DNA of 64,000 nt from NCBI RefSeq assembly GCF_016909495.1, contig NZ_JAFBFW010000009.1, positions 1-64,000 of the forward strand, in the 5' to 3' direction. Every line of letters starts with the position of its first letter. The stretch's first letter is position 1. The notes under the pieces were generated by a model. The model did not search any database. It saw nothing but the letters and a program-made list of their open reading frames with translations, and was not told where the DNA came from. The stretch comes from Pantoea coffeiphila (lineage in GTDB: Bacteria > Pseudomonadota > Gammaproteobacteria > Enterobacterales > Enterobacteriaceae). Below are positions 26,459-35,923 of this stretch, in pieces. The position numbers were made by a program, and so were the translations under genes.

Positions 26459-27504
26459 AGAATCAGGATCTGCCGATCACAGGTCGCGTCTGGCAGTGGC
26501 GGCAATTTTCACTTCGCCTGTCACTGCGCAATCTGCTGGTGTGCTGTTGCCTGCTGGTGCTGGCGCTCATACTGGGCTGTTATGCCATGACCGTCGGCCG
26601 CCTGCCGATTGGTATTCCGCAGGTGCTTGCTGCACTGTCCGGCAGCGGTGATGAGGGGATTTTCGGCCACGTTATCCGCAATATTCGCCTGCCGAGAGTG
26701 CTGGTGGCGCTATTTGTCGGGGCGGCACTCGGTGTTTCCGGGGCAATTTTCCAGTCGATTTCGCGCAATGTGCTGGGTTCGCCTGACATTATCGGCTTTA
26801 CCACGGGGGCAGCCAGCGGGGCCATCATGCAGATTGTACTGTTTGATGGCGGAACGCTACAGGTCGTGATCTGGTCGCTGGCGGGCGGCATGCTGACGGC
26901 ACTGCTGGTCTACCTGCTGGCACGCCAGGGAGGCGCGGTACGGGGCTACCGGCTGATTCTTACCGGCATCGGCGTAGGCGCGATCCTCAGTGCATTCAAT
27001 GGATTACTGCTGGTTAAAGGCGATCTCGATAATTCCATCATGGCAAATCTGTGGCTTTCCGGCACTACCGCCGCGCGCAGCTGGGATCATGCTATTCCGG
27101 TGATTGTTGGTGTCGTCGTGCTACTGCCGCTGGTCCTGCTTGGGGCACATCGTCTGAATTTAATGGAGATGGGCGATGACCTGGCCCGTCAGTTAGGCGT
27201 TCCGGTTGAACGTATGCGCTTACTGATGCTGTTTGCCGGCGTAATGCTGGCGGCAGTGGCGACCAGCGCTACCGGACCAATAGCCTTTGTGGCGCTGGCC
27301 GCTCCACAACTGGTGGTTCGCCTGACTGCCGGGCGGGGAGTGCCGGTGCTGGGGGCGGCATTAATGGGTGCCTGCCTGCTGATTCTGGCCGATCTATTCA
27401 CCCAGCTAATGCCTGTAGGGATCACCGTTCCCGTTGGACGCATGACCGGAATTATTGGCGGGCTCTATTTGCTTTGGCTGCTGACCCGCACCCGACAAAT
27501 TTAA
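26455..27504 (+). CDS. fepG: Iron-siderophore ABC permease FepG-like
   Basis: A 349-residue FecCD-family permease, partner of FepD. Diagnostic blocks are FQSISRNVLGSPDIIGFTTG and ATSATGPIAFVALAAPQLVV, the second being the ATPase coupling region. It is the last gene of the fepBDG unit. In E. coli fepC, the ATPase, follows directly; here a non-coding stretch and then a receptor gene follow, so the ATPase must come from elsewhere in the genome. Confidence 0.88.
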   Translation: MKNQDLPITGRVWQWRQFSLRLSLRNLLVCCCLLVLALILGCYAMTVGRLPIGIPQVLAALSGSGDEGIFGHVIRNIRLPRVLVALFVGAALGVSGAIFQSISRNVLGSPDIIGFTTGAASGAIMQIVLFDGGTLQVVIWSLAGGMLTALLVYLLARQGGAVRGYRLILTGIGVGAILSAFNGLLLVKGDLDNSIMANLWLSGTTAARSWDHAIPVIVGVVVLLPLVLLGAHRLNLMEMGDDLARQLGVPVERMRLLMLFAGVMLAAVATSATGPIAFVALAAPQLVVRLTAGRGVPVLGAALMGACLLILADLFTQLMPVGITVPVGRMTGIIGGLYLLWLLTRTRQI

Positions 27505-27875
27505 AACATCTTCAGTACAAATAACTGCAACAGAATCATTTCCCGGCATATAAACCCAAAATTTACTTTTGTTACATTTGATAATGATTTGCATTAACAT
27601 GCGCAAATCATTATTATTTTTGACGATTTTTTAGCGCGGTATTACTTACCTCATAGGGGCCACTTCTCAGCTGCATCGCTTGATGTCGCGTTAACATCAT
27701 GGTTAAAAAGCATAATTTACCAGCGTGACTATTATTTTCGCAGAAAGTCAGCGTAGGTATTACATAACCAAAAGCCAGGATGGCCGATAAAGTCATTAGC
27801 AATGTGAATGTTATTGTCGTTTCACCCTCGTAAAAACAATAAAAGCAGTGCGCATCTGGGAAAGGAGAAAGACAC
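27505..27875 (+). promoter_or_regulatory. Receptor promoter region with Fur-box palindrome
   Basis: A 371-bp gap with no convincing gene. At 27581-27592 and 27603-27614 the arms ATAATGATTTGC and GCAAATCATTAT form a perfect 12-bp inverted repeat with a 10-bp spacer. Each arm holds a match to the GATAATGAT / ATCATTATT half-sites of a Fur box, so two Fur dimers may bind. It is about 260 bp before the receptor start, which implies a long leader if transcription starts there. AAAGGAG at 27861-27867 is the receptor's ribosome binding site. Confidence 0.75.
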
Positions 27876-29984
27876 ATGGCCGAGCAGACTCAGGCTCAAC
27901 GTCAGCCCGAAGCAGGACGGGTTTTCAAACGGACATTTTCATCGCTGTTAATTGGCTTATGCGTGTTAGGCGCAGGTAATGCCACGGCAGCTGAAGAGAA
28001 AGTGGCTGATGACAAAGTGGCAGAAGGTAATCAAAAAGAAACCGAAACTGCCGTTGATAACACGATGATCGTCACCGGTGAGAAGACTAACCGCTCCATC
28101 TATGACACCGGCTCTAGCGTCAAAGTTTACGACAAAGACGCAATCGATTCCCTGCCGCACGCAGTGGAAATTCGCGACATCATGCAGATGATCCCGAACA
28201 TTACCGATGTGGGCCCGGGTAACGATCTGCCCACCATTCGTGGCCTGGACGGTTCCGGTCCGGCAACCGGCGCGACCGCTTTCTTCACCGGTTCACGCCC
28301 GCGTATCAACATGTCCGTCGATGGCCGTTCGCTGAGCTATAACGAAATGGCATTCGGCAGCCAGTCGCTGTGGGATGTGGACCGTACCGAAGTTTTCCTC
28401 GGCCCACAGAGCTATGTGCAGGGACGTAACGCCATTGCCGGTGCGGTGGTAATGACCACGCGCGATCCGTCATTTGAATGGGAAAGTGCGGTAAAAGGCG
28501 GTATCGGTAATCAACACGCCTCGCAAACAGCCGCCATGGTTTCCGGTCCATTGATCGAAGATGAACTGGCCTTCCGCGTCAGCCTCGATCGCCAGCGCCG
28601 CCAGAGCACCGTCGACCTGATTGATTACGATCCCTATCCGGGGAAAGTGAAGCAGGTTGAGACCAATACCGCGCGTATGAAACTGTTGTATAACCCGTCA
28701 TCGCTGCGCGAACTGAGCACCAAGCTGACGGTCAACCACTTTGACAGCATCGCACCACAGAACGAAGCGCTCAGCCCGGAAACCAACACCGTTGCCCGCT
28801 ACGATCGCCGCCGTCCGGTCTTCCAGAACCAGTACAACAGCACGATCTGGGATATCTCCTGGGATCAGTCGGAACAGCTGCGCCTGTCGAACAAAGCGCT
28901 GTATACCGCGTTCAATCAGCATCGTCATACCTACGCCAGCAACGTCAGTGCTAACGTCGATGGCCATGAATTCCAGATGTCGCCACTGGTGAACTTTGCC
29001 ACCGAAGATAACGTCTGGCGCGGTCTGGCCGGACTGAACTACTTCACCGCCAGCCAGGATGAGGATGTGTACCTTTACGGCGGCAGCTTCTTCAAGGATG
29101 AAACCAAAACCTCATCGGCCTTCGCTGAACTGACCTATGCGCTGACCGAACAGGTTGATGTCACCGCATCCAGCCGCCTGGAACGCGAACATCGCCGCCG
29201 CGTTGGTAGCGGTGGTGCATCCGCAGTGAATTTCGATGAAACCTACAACGTTTTCCTGCCGAAACTGGACGTGGCATGGAAGCCGATTGAAGGCCAGACC
29301 TTCGGTGCCAAAATCGCTCGCGGTTATAACGCCGGTGGTGCGGGCATCACCTTCGCCACGCCGGTGGTCACCTACACCTACGATCCGGAATACGTCTGGA
29401 ACTATGAACTGTATACCCGTCACCATATTGATGCGGCCGACCTCGACCTGACCAGTAACGTGTTCTATAACGATTACAAAAACATGCAGCTGCCGTATAC
29501 GCTGTCATCAGGTTCATCGATTATCGACAATGCGGACAAAGTGGTGACTTACGGTGCAGAGTTTGGCGCTATCTGGAAGCCGAGCATTGATTTTGAAATG
29601 AATACCTCCGTTGGCCTGCTGAAAACCAAGATCAAGGAGTTTAACGGCAGCACCAACGAAGGCAATGTTCTGCCACGAGCACCGGGCTATACGGCTAACG
29701 TGGGCGCGAAATATATGCTGCTGCCGGGCGTTGAGCTGAGCGGTAATGTGAAGTTCAGCGGATCTTATTATTCAGCCTATGATAATGATAATCGTGGCCG
29801 CATTTCTCCATACTGGGTTTCTAATGCGCAGCTGGCTTATACCTTCAAATATGGTCGTGCAACGCTGTATGCGCAGAACTTATTTGATAACGATCACAGT
29901 TTGAGTATTAGTTCGAATGACAGAAATACGCCAATTACGCTTCGTGAACGCGCAATTGGAACCACGCTGGAACTGAACTTCTAA
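27876..29984 (+). CDS. TonB-dependent siderophore receptor
   Basis: A 702-residue outer-membrane receptor. A long N-region is followed by a hydrophobic signal segment (FSSLLIGLCVLGAGNATA, about residues 21-38). A TonB-box-like DNTMIVTG is near residue 62, the plug domain spans about 70-190 (PTIRGLDGSG), and the beta barrel ends in ELNF with a terminal phenylalanine. It should take up a ferric siderophore with energy from TonB-ExbB-ExbD. The Fur-type palindrome upstream and the fepBDG genes support iron uptake. Which siderophore it binds cannot be told. Confidence 0.92.
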   Translation: MAEQTQAQRQPEAGRVFKRTFSSLLIGLCVLGAGNATAAEEKVADDKVAEGNQKETETAVDNTMIVTGEKTNRSIYDTGSSVKVYDKDAIDSLPHAVEIRDIMQMIPNITDVGPGNDLPTIRGLDGSGPATGATAFFTGSRPRINMSVDGRSLSYNEMAFGSQSLWDVDRTEVFLGPQSYVQGRNAIAGAVVMTTRDPSFEWESAVKGGIGNQHASQTAAMVSGPLIEDELAFRVSLDRQRRQSTVDLIDYDPYPGKVKQVETNTARMKLLYNPSSLRELSTKLTVNHFDSIAPQNEALSPETNTVARYDRRRPVFQNQYNSTIWDISWDQSEQLRLSNKALYTAFNQHRHTYASNVSANVDGHEFQMSPLVNFATEDNVWRGLAGLNYFTASQDEDVYLYGGSFFKDETKTSSAFAELTYALTEQVDVTASSRLEREHRRRVGSGGASAVNFDETYNVFLPKLDVAWKPIEGQTFGAKIARGYNAGGAGITFATPVVTYTYDPEYVWNYELYTRHHIDAADLDLTSNVFYNDYKNMQLPYTLSSGSSIIDNADKVVTYGAEFGAIWKPSIDFEMNTSVGLLKTKIKEFNGSTNEGNVLPRAPGYTANVGAKYMLLPGVELSGNVKFSGSYYSAYDNDNRGRISPYWVSNAQLAYTFKYGRATLYAQNLFDNDHSLSISSNDRNTPITLRERAIGTTLELNF

Positions 29985-30006
29985 TAATTTCAGATAAAAT
30001 CCTGCC

Positions 30007-30036
30007 GTCGGAGAGTTAATAACTCTCCGACATTTT
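30007..30036 (+). terminator. Terminator after the receptor gene
   Basis: GTCGGAGAGTT and AACTCTCCGAC form a perfect 11-bp stem with an AAT loop, followed by ATTTT. It starts 23 bp after the stop codon. Confidence 0.88.
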
Positions 30037-30563
30037 CACCGTTTCAAACTCATAAAAACCCTTTTCCATTTATAATTCTTTTAATACATACCCTTATCTA
30101 TACGTGAATTTTACGATCAATCAATTAATACCCACTCAAATTCCAAGCTTGAAAGTAACAAATAAAACCTATTTCGGGTTTAAAAACGATATTTAACTCT
30201 ACCTGTCGATTAGCAATGAGACTTAAGTGTTATTTTCACCCCTATCCTGTAATTAAGGTTTTTTAGGTTGATTTTTTCAATATCATTTTCATTGCGCTGT
30301 CGATAAGAGATATTTATCAACATGATTACTATTTTTTTCTTTACAGTTGTTAGCTGCAATCAACACGATTCTTAATATTCAGTTAATTTTCATGGAGGAT
30401 AATTTGAAGGGATATATTTTCTTCTGAGTTAAATCTGTAATTAGTTTCCGCTGAGATAATTTTTTATTTCTGGCGTGAGGTTTTATGCTTAAAAATTAAT
30501 GAAATAAAACAGGAGCCAGTGAGGCGAACTGTTCAATTGTTTATTATAAAAGGAATTGCAGTG
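30037..30563. other. AT-rich intergenic region before the autotransporter
   Basis: More than 500 bp of strongly AT-rich DNA without a supported gene. It contrasts with the GC-rich neighbours, as is common for horizontally acquired, H-NS-silenced surface-protein loci. AAAAGGAATTGCAGTG at its end supplies the ribosome binding site of the autotransporter. The regulatory content cannot be resolved by eye. Confidence 0.5.
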
Positions 30564-33500
30564 ATGAGAAAAAACAGTTTCAAGCTGAGTGTTCTGGCGG
30601 CTTCAGTTATCGTCAGCCTTAGTACCCCAGCGTTTTCCGCCACCACGTCATCTTCCGTCGCAGTAAAAGACAAGGCTGTGTTAAGCCATGATGCCCAGGG
30701 TCAATATACTGGCGGCGGTGCCGTATTTATTGGCGGAAGCGACCTTCCGATTGTCAATAACACCCTTACCGGTAGTGAATGGGTTGCCATTAATACGAAT
30801 ACTCAGGGCTTTCACGCTCTGGTAAACAGCAGCGGTTACAAAGACTACTTGAACTCGACCGTTCCAAGCCTGCCAGGCGATGCCAACTACATTATTTTCG
30901 AAGATTACCAACGTGCCGTACATGGTGAGCGTCTGGCAAAAGCCACAGCAGCGAACGGTTATTCTGTTCCGGTTGGTGTCGTTGATGGCCTGAAAATGGG
31001 TACCGCGAATAATCGCTATCAAAAAACACAGAGCGTAACGCTTTATCAACGTGATGCCAGCGGCGCTATTCAGTATCAGAAAAAAGCCGACGGTACATTT
31101 GTACTTGATACGGCCGGAAATAAAATTCCTTTAACCGTCAGCAAAGTTATCGCGCTCGATCGTAACTCTGACGTTTATATCAGCCCGGTCGATCGCACCG
31201 GCGGTGTTTTTGGCCTGCAAAACGCAGCTGTATATTCTCAGGTGAAAAGCCTGAATCAAAGCGTAGCAGCCGTTGCCGTTGATGGTAATCTGCAGGAAAC
31301 CGCTACGCACGATCGCGCTCGCGATGTGCTGGTGATTAAAAATACCACTATCGATAACACGCTTAATACGGATTCCGTGCCGGTTGATCCTTCAGGAAAT
31401 GTTCAAGGTGAAGAGCATGTCTATACCATGCGTCCTTCAGCGACCGGCCTGAGCATTAACAGTAGCAGCATGAATTACGCGGTTGACAGCAACGGTAACC
31501 ATATTGCTGCGAATCAGACGCTGACCCATCAGGTTGCTAAAACGCCAAACGTTGTTTTAGATAACGCTCAGATCACGGCAAAAAATATCGCTGCGGTTCG
31601 TGAAGATGATAACTACGACGGTAGCCATAAAAATAACGGCAACTACAGCCGCGATGCCGACAGCAAATCCACTGCGGTAGCCATCTCCGGTTCTGGTTTA
31701 TTTGTCTCCGTGACCAACAATTCAACGCTGTCCGCTGGGGTAAACAACGCAGGTTCTGCACTGGACATGTCCGGTCATGCTAACCGCGTGGATGTGAATG
31801 GCTCAACGCTGAATGGCAACGTGAATCTGACCCACGACGGCTATACGCCAACGATCAACGTAACCGTAGTGCGTGATGCGAAGACCGGCGACTATGTTGC
31901 AAGCGGTGCCAGCATTACTAATACGCAGGCTATGGATCGTGAACACAACGGCACCACGCTGAATCTGACCAACAATACCGTGGTAAACGGTGACATCACC
32001 GCTCGCGGTGCCACTGGCTACGTTGTTCAACTGACCGACGTGACCGATGCGAAAGCGCCGGTGGTTCTGGCACAGGGGGCAATTGATGCTTCACTGTCTG
32101 CGTCTTCCATCTATAAAAATGCCGTCAGCAGCGTCAGCAATACCATTCTGGTGAATGCCAGCAATGCGTGGACGCCGGTTACCGTTAACCTGAACCACAG
32201 TACGCTGAATGGTAAAGTCGGCGGTATTACTAACATTTCTCGTCCTGACGATACCCTGGTATCTTCATGGAACCCGGACATGAACGTTAAAAACGGCGCG
32301 GTGTGGAATGCCGCTGCAACGGCTGATGGCGGTCTGGCAATCAGCGACGTTCATGACATGAACCTTTCTGCCTCCTCATTGAATTTGATCAACCTGGCAG
32401 ACGACACCGCAACTCTGGGCGATCGCGGCCGCTATGAAGACCTGGGCGCTGCACGCGTTGTCGTTCATGGTAATCTGAACCAGGACAAAGACAGCGCTGG
32501 CCATTATCAGACTTCGGTTATCACCGTGGGTAAAGCCGTAGCCGAGCCGCTGCTCAACATCGGTGGTGATTACACCTATGGTTCAGTTCAGGTTAAAGGC
32601 ACAGCAAAGGGTGAGTACCGTCTGGAAATCGCTAACTCTGGCGTAGAACCTTATGTCAAAGACGGCTACATTGCCGATCGCGACCGCGTTAATGGCGTGA
32701 ATCCTCACAGCTTCGTTAACTATCTGGATAAAGGCAGCGATGCGCACTTCATTGGCCGCACCGAGCTGGGTGTTTACCAATATGACGTTCAGGACATTCT
32801 GAATGACAAAGTGCACGACGAACGTAACGTTTATTTTAAAAATAATGGCCACCTGTCAAACAGCGCGGTAACGGCATTAAGCATGGCGGCCGCGCAGGTG
32901 AATGTTGCCAGCATGGAGTCGGATGCACTTAACCAGCATATGAATGCTTCACGCCACGCCAGGGATGACGGTGGTGTATGGATCTCTTACTTTGGTGGAG
33001 AAAACCACAATACAACGTCAGCCGGTGCTGGGTATAAGTTAAATACCAACGGCGTTATGCTGGGCGTTGATAACCTGTTTGATGCGAAGAATGGCGGCAG
33101 CTGGTTAGCCGGTGTGGCGTTCTCGTCAGCGCGTTCCGATCTTGACGTGATGAACAGCAGCGGCGATCTCGATAGCTACGGCGCACAGTTCTATCTGTCT
33201 CGTCGCTTCGAAAATGGCATCTTTGTTGATACGTCCGCGCAGTACAATCATTTCAGTAACAGCGGCGATGCCCGTACTCTGGATGGTCAACGTTCACGTT
33301 CTGACTTCTCTACCAACGGCTATGGCCTGGGTATGAAACTGGGTTACACCTGGGAAGACAGCGGTTACTTTGCTGAACCGTATGTGAAAGCGACCGGTCG
33401 TGCCATTGATGGTGCACACTACACCATGAATAACGGCATGGTTGTCAATGGCGACGATTTCAAATCAATGGTAGGCGAAATCGGTACGGATGTGGGTTAT

Positions 33501-33758
33501 ACATTCGAACTGAATCAAGGCTATATCAAACCTTACCTGCACATGGCAGCGCTCAACGAATTTGCTGATAGCAATGAAGTGAGACTGAACAACGTTAATA
33601 TGAATAACAGCATCGATGGTGCTGCATTCCAGATTGGCGGCGGTGCAGAAGTTCAACTGATGAAAAATGTCGGCGGTTATGCCAGCTTCAACTATACCAC
33701 TGGCGACAACCTTGAGCGTCCATGGCAGGCAAACGTGGGCGTGAATTACTCCTGGTAA
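30564..33758 (+). CDS. Autotransporter (type Va secretion) with pertactin-like passenger
   Basis: A 1064-residue autotransporter. The signal peptide is residues 1-26 (cleavage after TPAFSA). The passenger, about 27-790, is rich in Asn, Thr, Ser and Asp with repeats such as NSTLSAGVNNAGS, typical of a beta-helix. The linker helix precedes residue 800, and the beta barrel runs from GGVWISYFGGENH to the C-terminal NVGVNYSW with a terminal aromatic residue. I chose the ATG at 30564, which has AAAGGA upstream, not one at 30519. No protease or lipase motif was noticed, so adhesion or aggregation is the default idea. A CaiF/GrlA-type regulator follows. Confidence 0.9.
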   Translation: MRKNSFKLSVLAASVIVSLSTPAFSATTSSSVAVKDKAVLSHDAQGQYTGGGAVFIGGSDLPIVNNTLTGSEWVAINTNTQGFHALVNSSGYKDYLNSTVPSLPGDANYIIFEDYQRAVHGERLAKATAANGYSVPVGVVDGLKMGTANNRYQKTQSVTLYQRDASGAIQYQKKADGTFVLDTAGNKIPLTVSKVIALDRNSDVYISPVDRTGGVFGLQNAAVYSQVKSLNQSVAAVAVDGNLQETATHDRARDVLVIKNTTIDNTLNTDSVPVDPSGNVQGEEHVYTMRPSATGLSINSSSMNYAVDSNGNHIAANQTLTHQVAKTPNVVLDNAQITAKNIAAVREDDNYDGSHKNNGNYSRDADSKSTAVAISGSGLFVSVTNNSTLSAGVNNAGSALDMSGHANRVDVNGSTLNGNVNLTHDGYTPTINVTVVRDAKTGDYVASGASITNTQAMDREHNGTTLNLTNNTVVNGDITARGATGYVVQLTDVTDAKAPVVLAQGAIDASLSASSIYKNAVSSVSNTILVNASNAWTPVTVNLNHSTLNGKVGGITNISRPDDTLVSSWNPDMNVKNGAVWNAAATADGGLAISDVHDMNLSASSLNLINLADDTATLGDRGRYEDLGAARVVVHGNLNQDKDSAGHYQTSVITVGKAVAEPLLNIGGDYTYGSVQVKGTAKGEYRLEIANSGVEPYVKDGYIADRDRVNGVNPHSFVNYLDKGSDAHFIGRTELGVYQYDVQDILNDKVHDERNVYFKNNGHLSNSAVTALSMAAAQVNVASMESDALNQHMNASRHARDDGGVWISYFGGENHNTTSAGAGYKLNTNGVMLGVDNLFDAKNGGSWLAGVAFSSARSDLDVMNSSGDLDSYGAQFYLSRRFENGIFVDTSAQYNHFSNSGDARTLDGQRSRSDFSTNGYGLGMKLGYTWEDSGYFAEPYVKATGRAIDGAHYTMNNGMVVNGDDFKSMVGEIGTDVGYTFELNQGYIKPYLHMAALNEFADSNEVRLNNVNMNNSIDGAAFQIGGGAEVQLMKNVGGYASFNYTTGDNLERPWQANVGVNYSW

Positions 33759-33765
33759 ACCCTAT

Positions 33766-33803
33766 CCCCATTGCTAACTTTAGCAATGGGGAACTATTTT
33801 TTT
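33766..33803 (+). terminator. Strong terminator after the autotransporter
   Basis: CCCCATTGCTAA and TTAGCAATGGGG form a perfect 12-bp stem with a 2-base loop as written, followed shortly by a run of seven T. It makes cotranscription of the next gene from the same promoter unlikely. Confidence 0.9.
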
Positions 33804-33937
33804 AGCTGCGTATAGTTATTTTTTCTGTGTCACTGCGGGTTGGGCAAATACTCTTTGCCCATTTTTCCCATTTTCACGTGAAAAAAAGAGCCTTGAATCT
33901 CATCGGTAGTGTACATTTCTTATCAAACAGGGACGAC

Positions 33938-34378
33938 ATGATTATGAGTAAAGACGAAAACGTTATTTCTCCCGATAAGGGAACAACCAAGGTGGTAAAA
34001 CAGAGCAATCATGACGGTGGCCGCGTGCCTGCGGAATTAAGTCAGTATGCCGACCAGCCTTTATATGTTCTTATCGCATTATGGGGTCTGATGCAGAAAA
34101 CGTGGATTGGACATAAACAAGTTTCTGAGGTCTTTGCTATTACCGAGCGCAGGGCATCCTTCCAGCTGTCTTATATTTTACGTAAGACAGACGTCATAAT
34201 CTGCCAGACAAGAAAGGTAAAAGCTCAGGGTACGCGCCGCTTATGCCATCAGATCAAGGTTGAGGAGGTCAGAATTGCAGGTACAGCTGAAAAAACATCA
34301 AAAGTAAAGACTCAATCAGGTATCTATCACCAGACTAAAGGTGAATGCGTTGCGAATATCCCGCAGCTTGCAACATAA
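33938..34378 (+). CDS. CaiF/GrlA-family transcriptional regulator
   Basis: A 146-residue protein whose central part (about 40-95) resembles the CaiF/GrlA family: QPLYVLIALWGLMQKTWIG, then ITERRASFQLSYILRK, the putative winged helix. GrlA activates the LEE type III secretion genes of enteropathogenic E. coli, CaiF activates carnitine genes, and similar proteins sit near fimbrial or adhesin genes. Here it follows the autotransporter after a terminator and may regulate it. Two in-frame ATGs (33938, 33944) share the AGGGA site; the 5' extension of the frame has no support. Base composition is AT-rich, which suggests transfer. Confidence 0.75.
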   Translation: MIMSKDENVISPDKGTTKVVKQSNHDGGRVPAELSQYADQPLYVLIALWGLMQKTWIGHKQVSEVFAITERRASFQLSYILRKTDVIICQTRKVKAQGTRRLCHQIKVEEVRIAGTAEKTSKVKTQSGIYHQTKGECVANIPQLAT

Positions 34379-34583
34379 AAATCAACCTGCCTTATTATTT
34401 GTTGAAACCCATGGATATTTTATAGTTAAATGTTATTAAAAAAAATAACCAATATGATTTTTTGATAATTACAGGCCAAAACAATACAGTTTACTCTGAT
34501 ACAGTACAGTCGATATAATTGATCGCACATTTAACAAGCAACATGTTTAAAAAATCATCTTAATTGCGCGATCAATCTTTCTT

Positions 34584-35192
34584 TTACTTTTTCTTTTCGG
34601 TGAATAAATACCCGAGCGTGGCAAAAAGACACAGGGTATATCCCAGCAGTTCACTCCCTTCTTCTGCCATGTTTTTCACCGTGCGGTTATAACCGTCTGG
34701 CATCAGATGCCGCCATAACTCATTCATACCAAACAGGCGTGAAAACACCAGGATAGTGAGCATACCGGCTACCATCATTCCCCACGCGGGATGTCGCATA
34801 AAATCAGCCAGCCCCGAAATCAGATAACGAGGATGCCTGATCGCGGCGATAAGTGAAGCAAACGTTACTGCCAGCGCGAACCAAAACCAACTTCCATGGC
34901 TGATTTTATCAAACAAAAAATCCAGCTCACGAATCAACATGCAGGCAAAAAAGCCAGCGACCAGAATTCGTATCGGCTGCTGATCTACAGAATCTCTGGC
35001 ATGACGAATAAACAAAAATACGATCACACCCAGTATTAATTCCTGAGTGATTTCCGTAAATGAAGCTTCATGCACCTCATCACTCATCCAGACCACATCA
35101 ATAAATACTAATCCCATCATCGCACTAAGAAATGCTGCAAAGATAAAAAAAACACCAATTTTATTTCTAATTGTAAGCAGATCTTCAGACAT
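34584..35192 (-). CDS. Multi-pass membrane protein of unknown function
   Basis: A 202-residue hydrophobic protein that I do not recognise. About five or six membrane segments are visible, for example GVFFIFAAFLSAMMGLVFID, LILGVIVFLFI, FWFALAVTFASLIAA and MMVAGMLTILVFSRLFG. A charged loop with NRTVKNMAEEGSELLGYT lies before the last segment. I chose the ATG at 35192 (MSEDLLTIRNK) because a GGGGG stretch lies just upstream; a longer frame to 35282 has a hydrophilic and unlikely N-terminus. It is a single gene between the regulator (convergent) and the HD hydrolase gene. No function is claimed. Confidence 0.65.
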   Translation of the reverse strand: MSEDLLTIRNKIGVFFIFAAFLSAMMGLVFIDVVWMSDEVHEASFTEITQELILGVIVFLFIRHARDSVDQQPIRILVAGFFACMLIRELDFLFDKISHGSWFWFALAVTFASLIAAIRHPRYLISGLADFMRHPAWGMMVAGMLTILVFSRLFGMNELWRHLMPDGYNRTVKNMAEEGSELLGYTLCLFATLGYLFTEKKK

Positions 35193-35341
35193 TATTGCCC
35201 CCGGTAAACTAATCTCCGGGCAATTATAGGGATGTGAAATCTTGATTCCTGGCATTCTATGCCGTGGACCATACAATGGCACAGAATGCCAGGGTAGCCG
35301 CCTGCTTAGAAACAGAACCTGTGTCCGCTGGTTATCAATAC

Positions 35342-35923
35342 TTATCGATATTTCGCTTCCTGAAGAGCAAACCAGTCGTCGGGAACATTGTAAGGCGGCT
35401 GGCCGAGCTGATGGATACCCTGTTCAATAATTCGATTGGCGGACTGCCATAGCGTTTGATCTCCAGCGGTCAGTAAGGCTATCTGCACGCGCTTTTCAAC
35501 CAGATAGATACGGGCGAAATGCGGATCGAAATGAATAATAGAACGGGTATTGTCGATAATGTCGGCCAGCTTAATCGTCTGGGCATCAGGTGACGCCTCA
35601 GCCGTATGACGAAAGTGAGCGACTTTTCGCGCGGCACGGTTCTGGCCGGGAAGATTTCCGCTGTTGGTGAGCATAGAAACCAGAGAAGCGACCCGTTCAC
35701 CAAAACGCGCTTTAATATCACCGAGTGTGCCGGGAGTATCTTCAACGGTATCATGCAGCCAGGCGGCAGCCAGCATTTCTTCATCATCACTGACGCTGCG
35801 AACCAGTTCCACTACCGCTTCGGGGTGGACGATATAGGGTTCATCGGTATACTTGCGTCTCTGTCCAGCCGCCGCATGCGCTTTAGTGGCATAGCGCCGG
35901 GCACGTTCTTCGAGTGTATGCAT
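35342..35923 (-). CDS. Stand-alone HD-domain hydrolase (SpoT/MESH1-like small alarmone hydrolase type)
   Basis: A 193-residue HD-domain protein. Motifs match the hydrolase half of RelA/SpoT proteins: RKYTDEPYIVHPEAVVELV, the HD pair in AAAWLHDTVEDTPGT, and QTIKLADIIDNTRSI. It lacks synthetase, TGS and ACT domains, so it resembles small alarmone hydrolases that degrade (p)ppGpp or NADPH. The catalytic residues (His and Asp of HDTVED, Asp of KLADIIDN) are intact. It is a single gene with no partner synthetase beside it. Whether it acts on (p)ppGpp is inferred from family. Confidence 0.85.
   Translation of the reverse strand: MHTLEERARRYATKAHAAAGQRRKYTDEPYIVHPEAVVELVRSVSDDEEMLAAAWLHDTVEDTPGTLGDIKARFGERVASLVSMLTNSGNLPGQNRAARKVAHFRHTAEASPDAQTIKLADIIDNTRSIIHFDPHFARIYLVEKRVQIALLTAGDQTLWQSANRIIEQGIHQLGQPPYNVPDDWFALQEAKYR

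Noticed and set aside
34518-34576. Inverted repeat ATTGATCGC/GCGATCAAT as terminator of the GrlA-like gene
   Set aside because: The loop is 41 bases and the stem only 9, and it abuts the stop of the convergent gene. The T-rich tract downstream is codons of that gene on the other strand.
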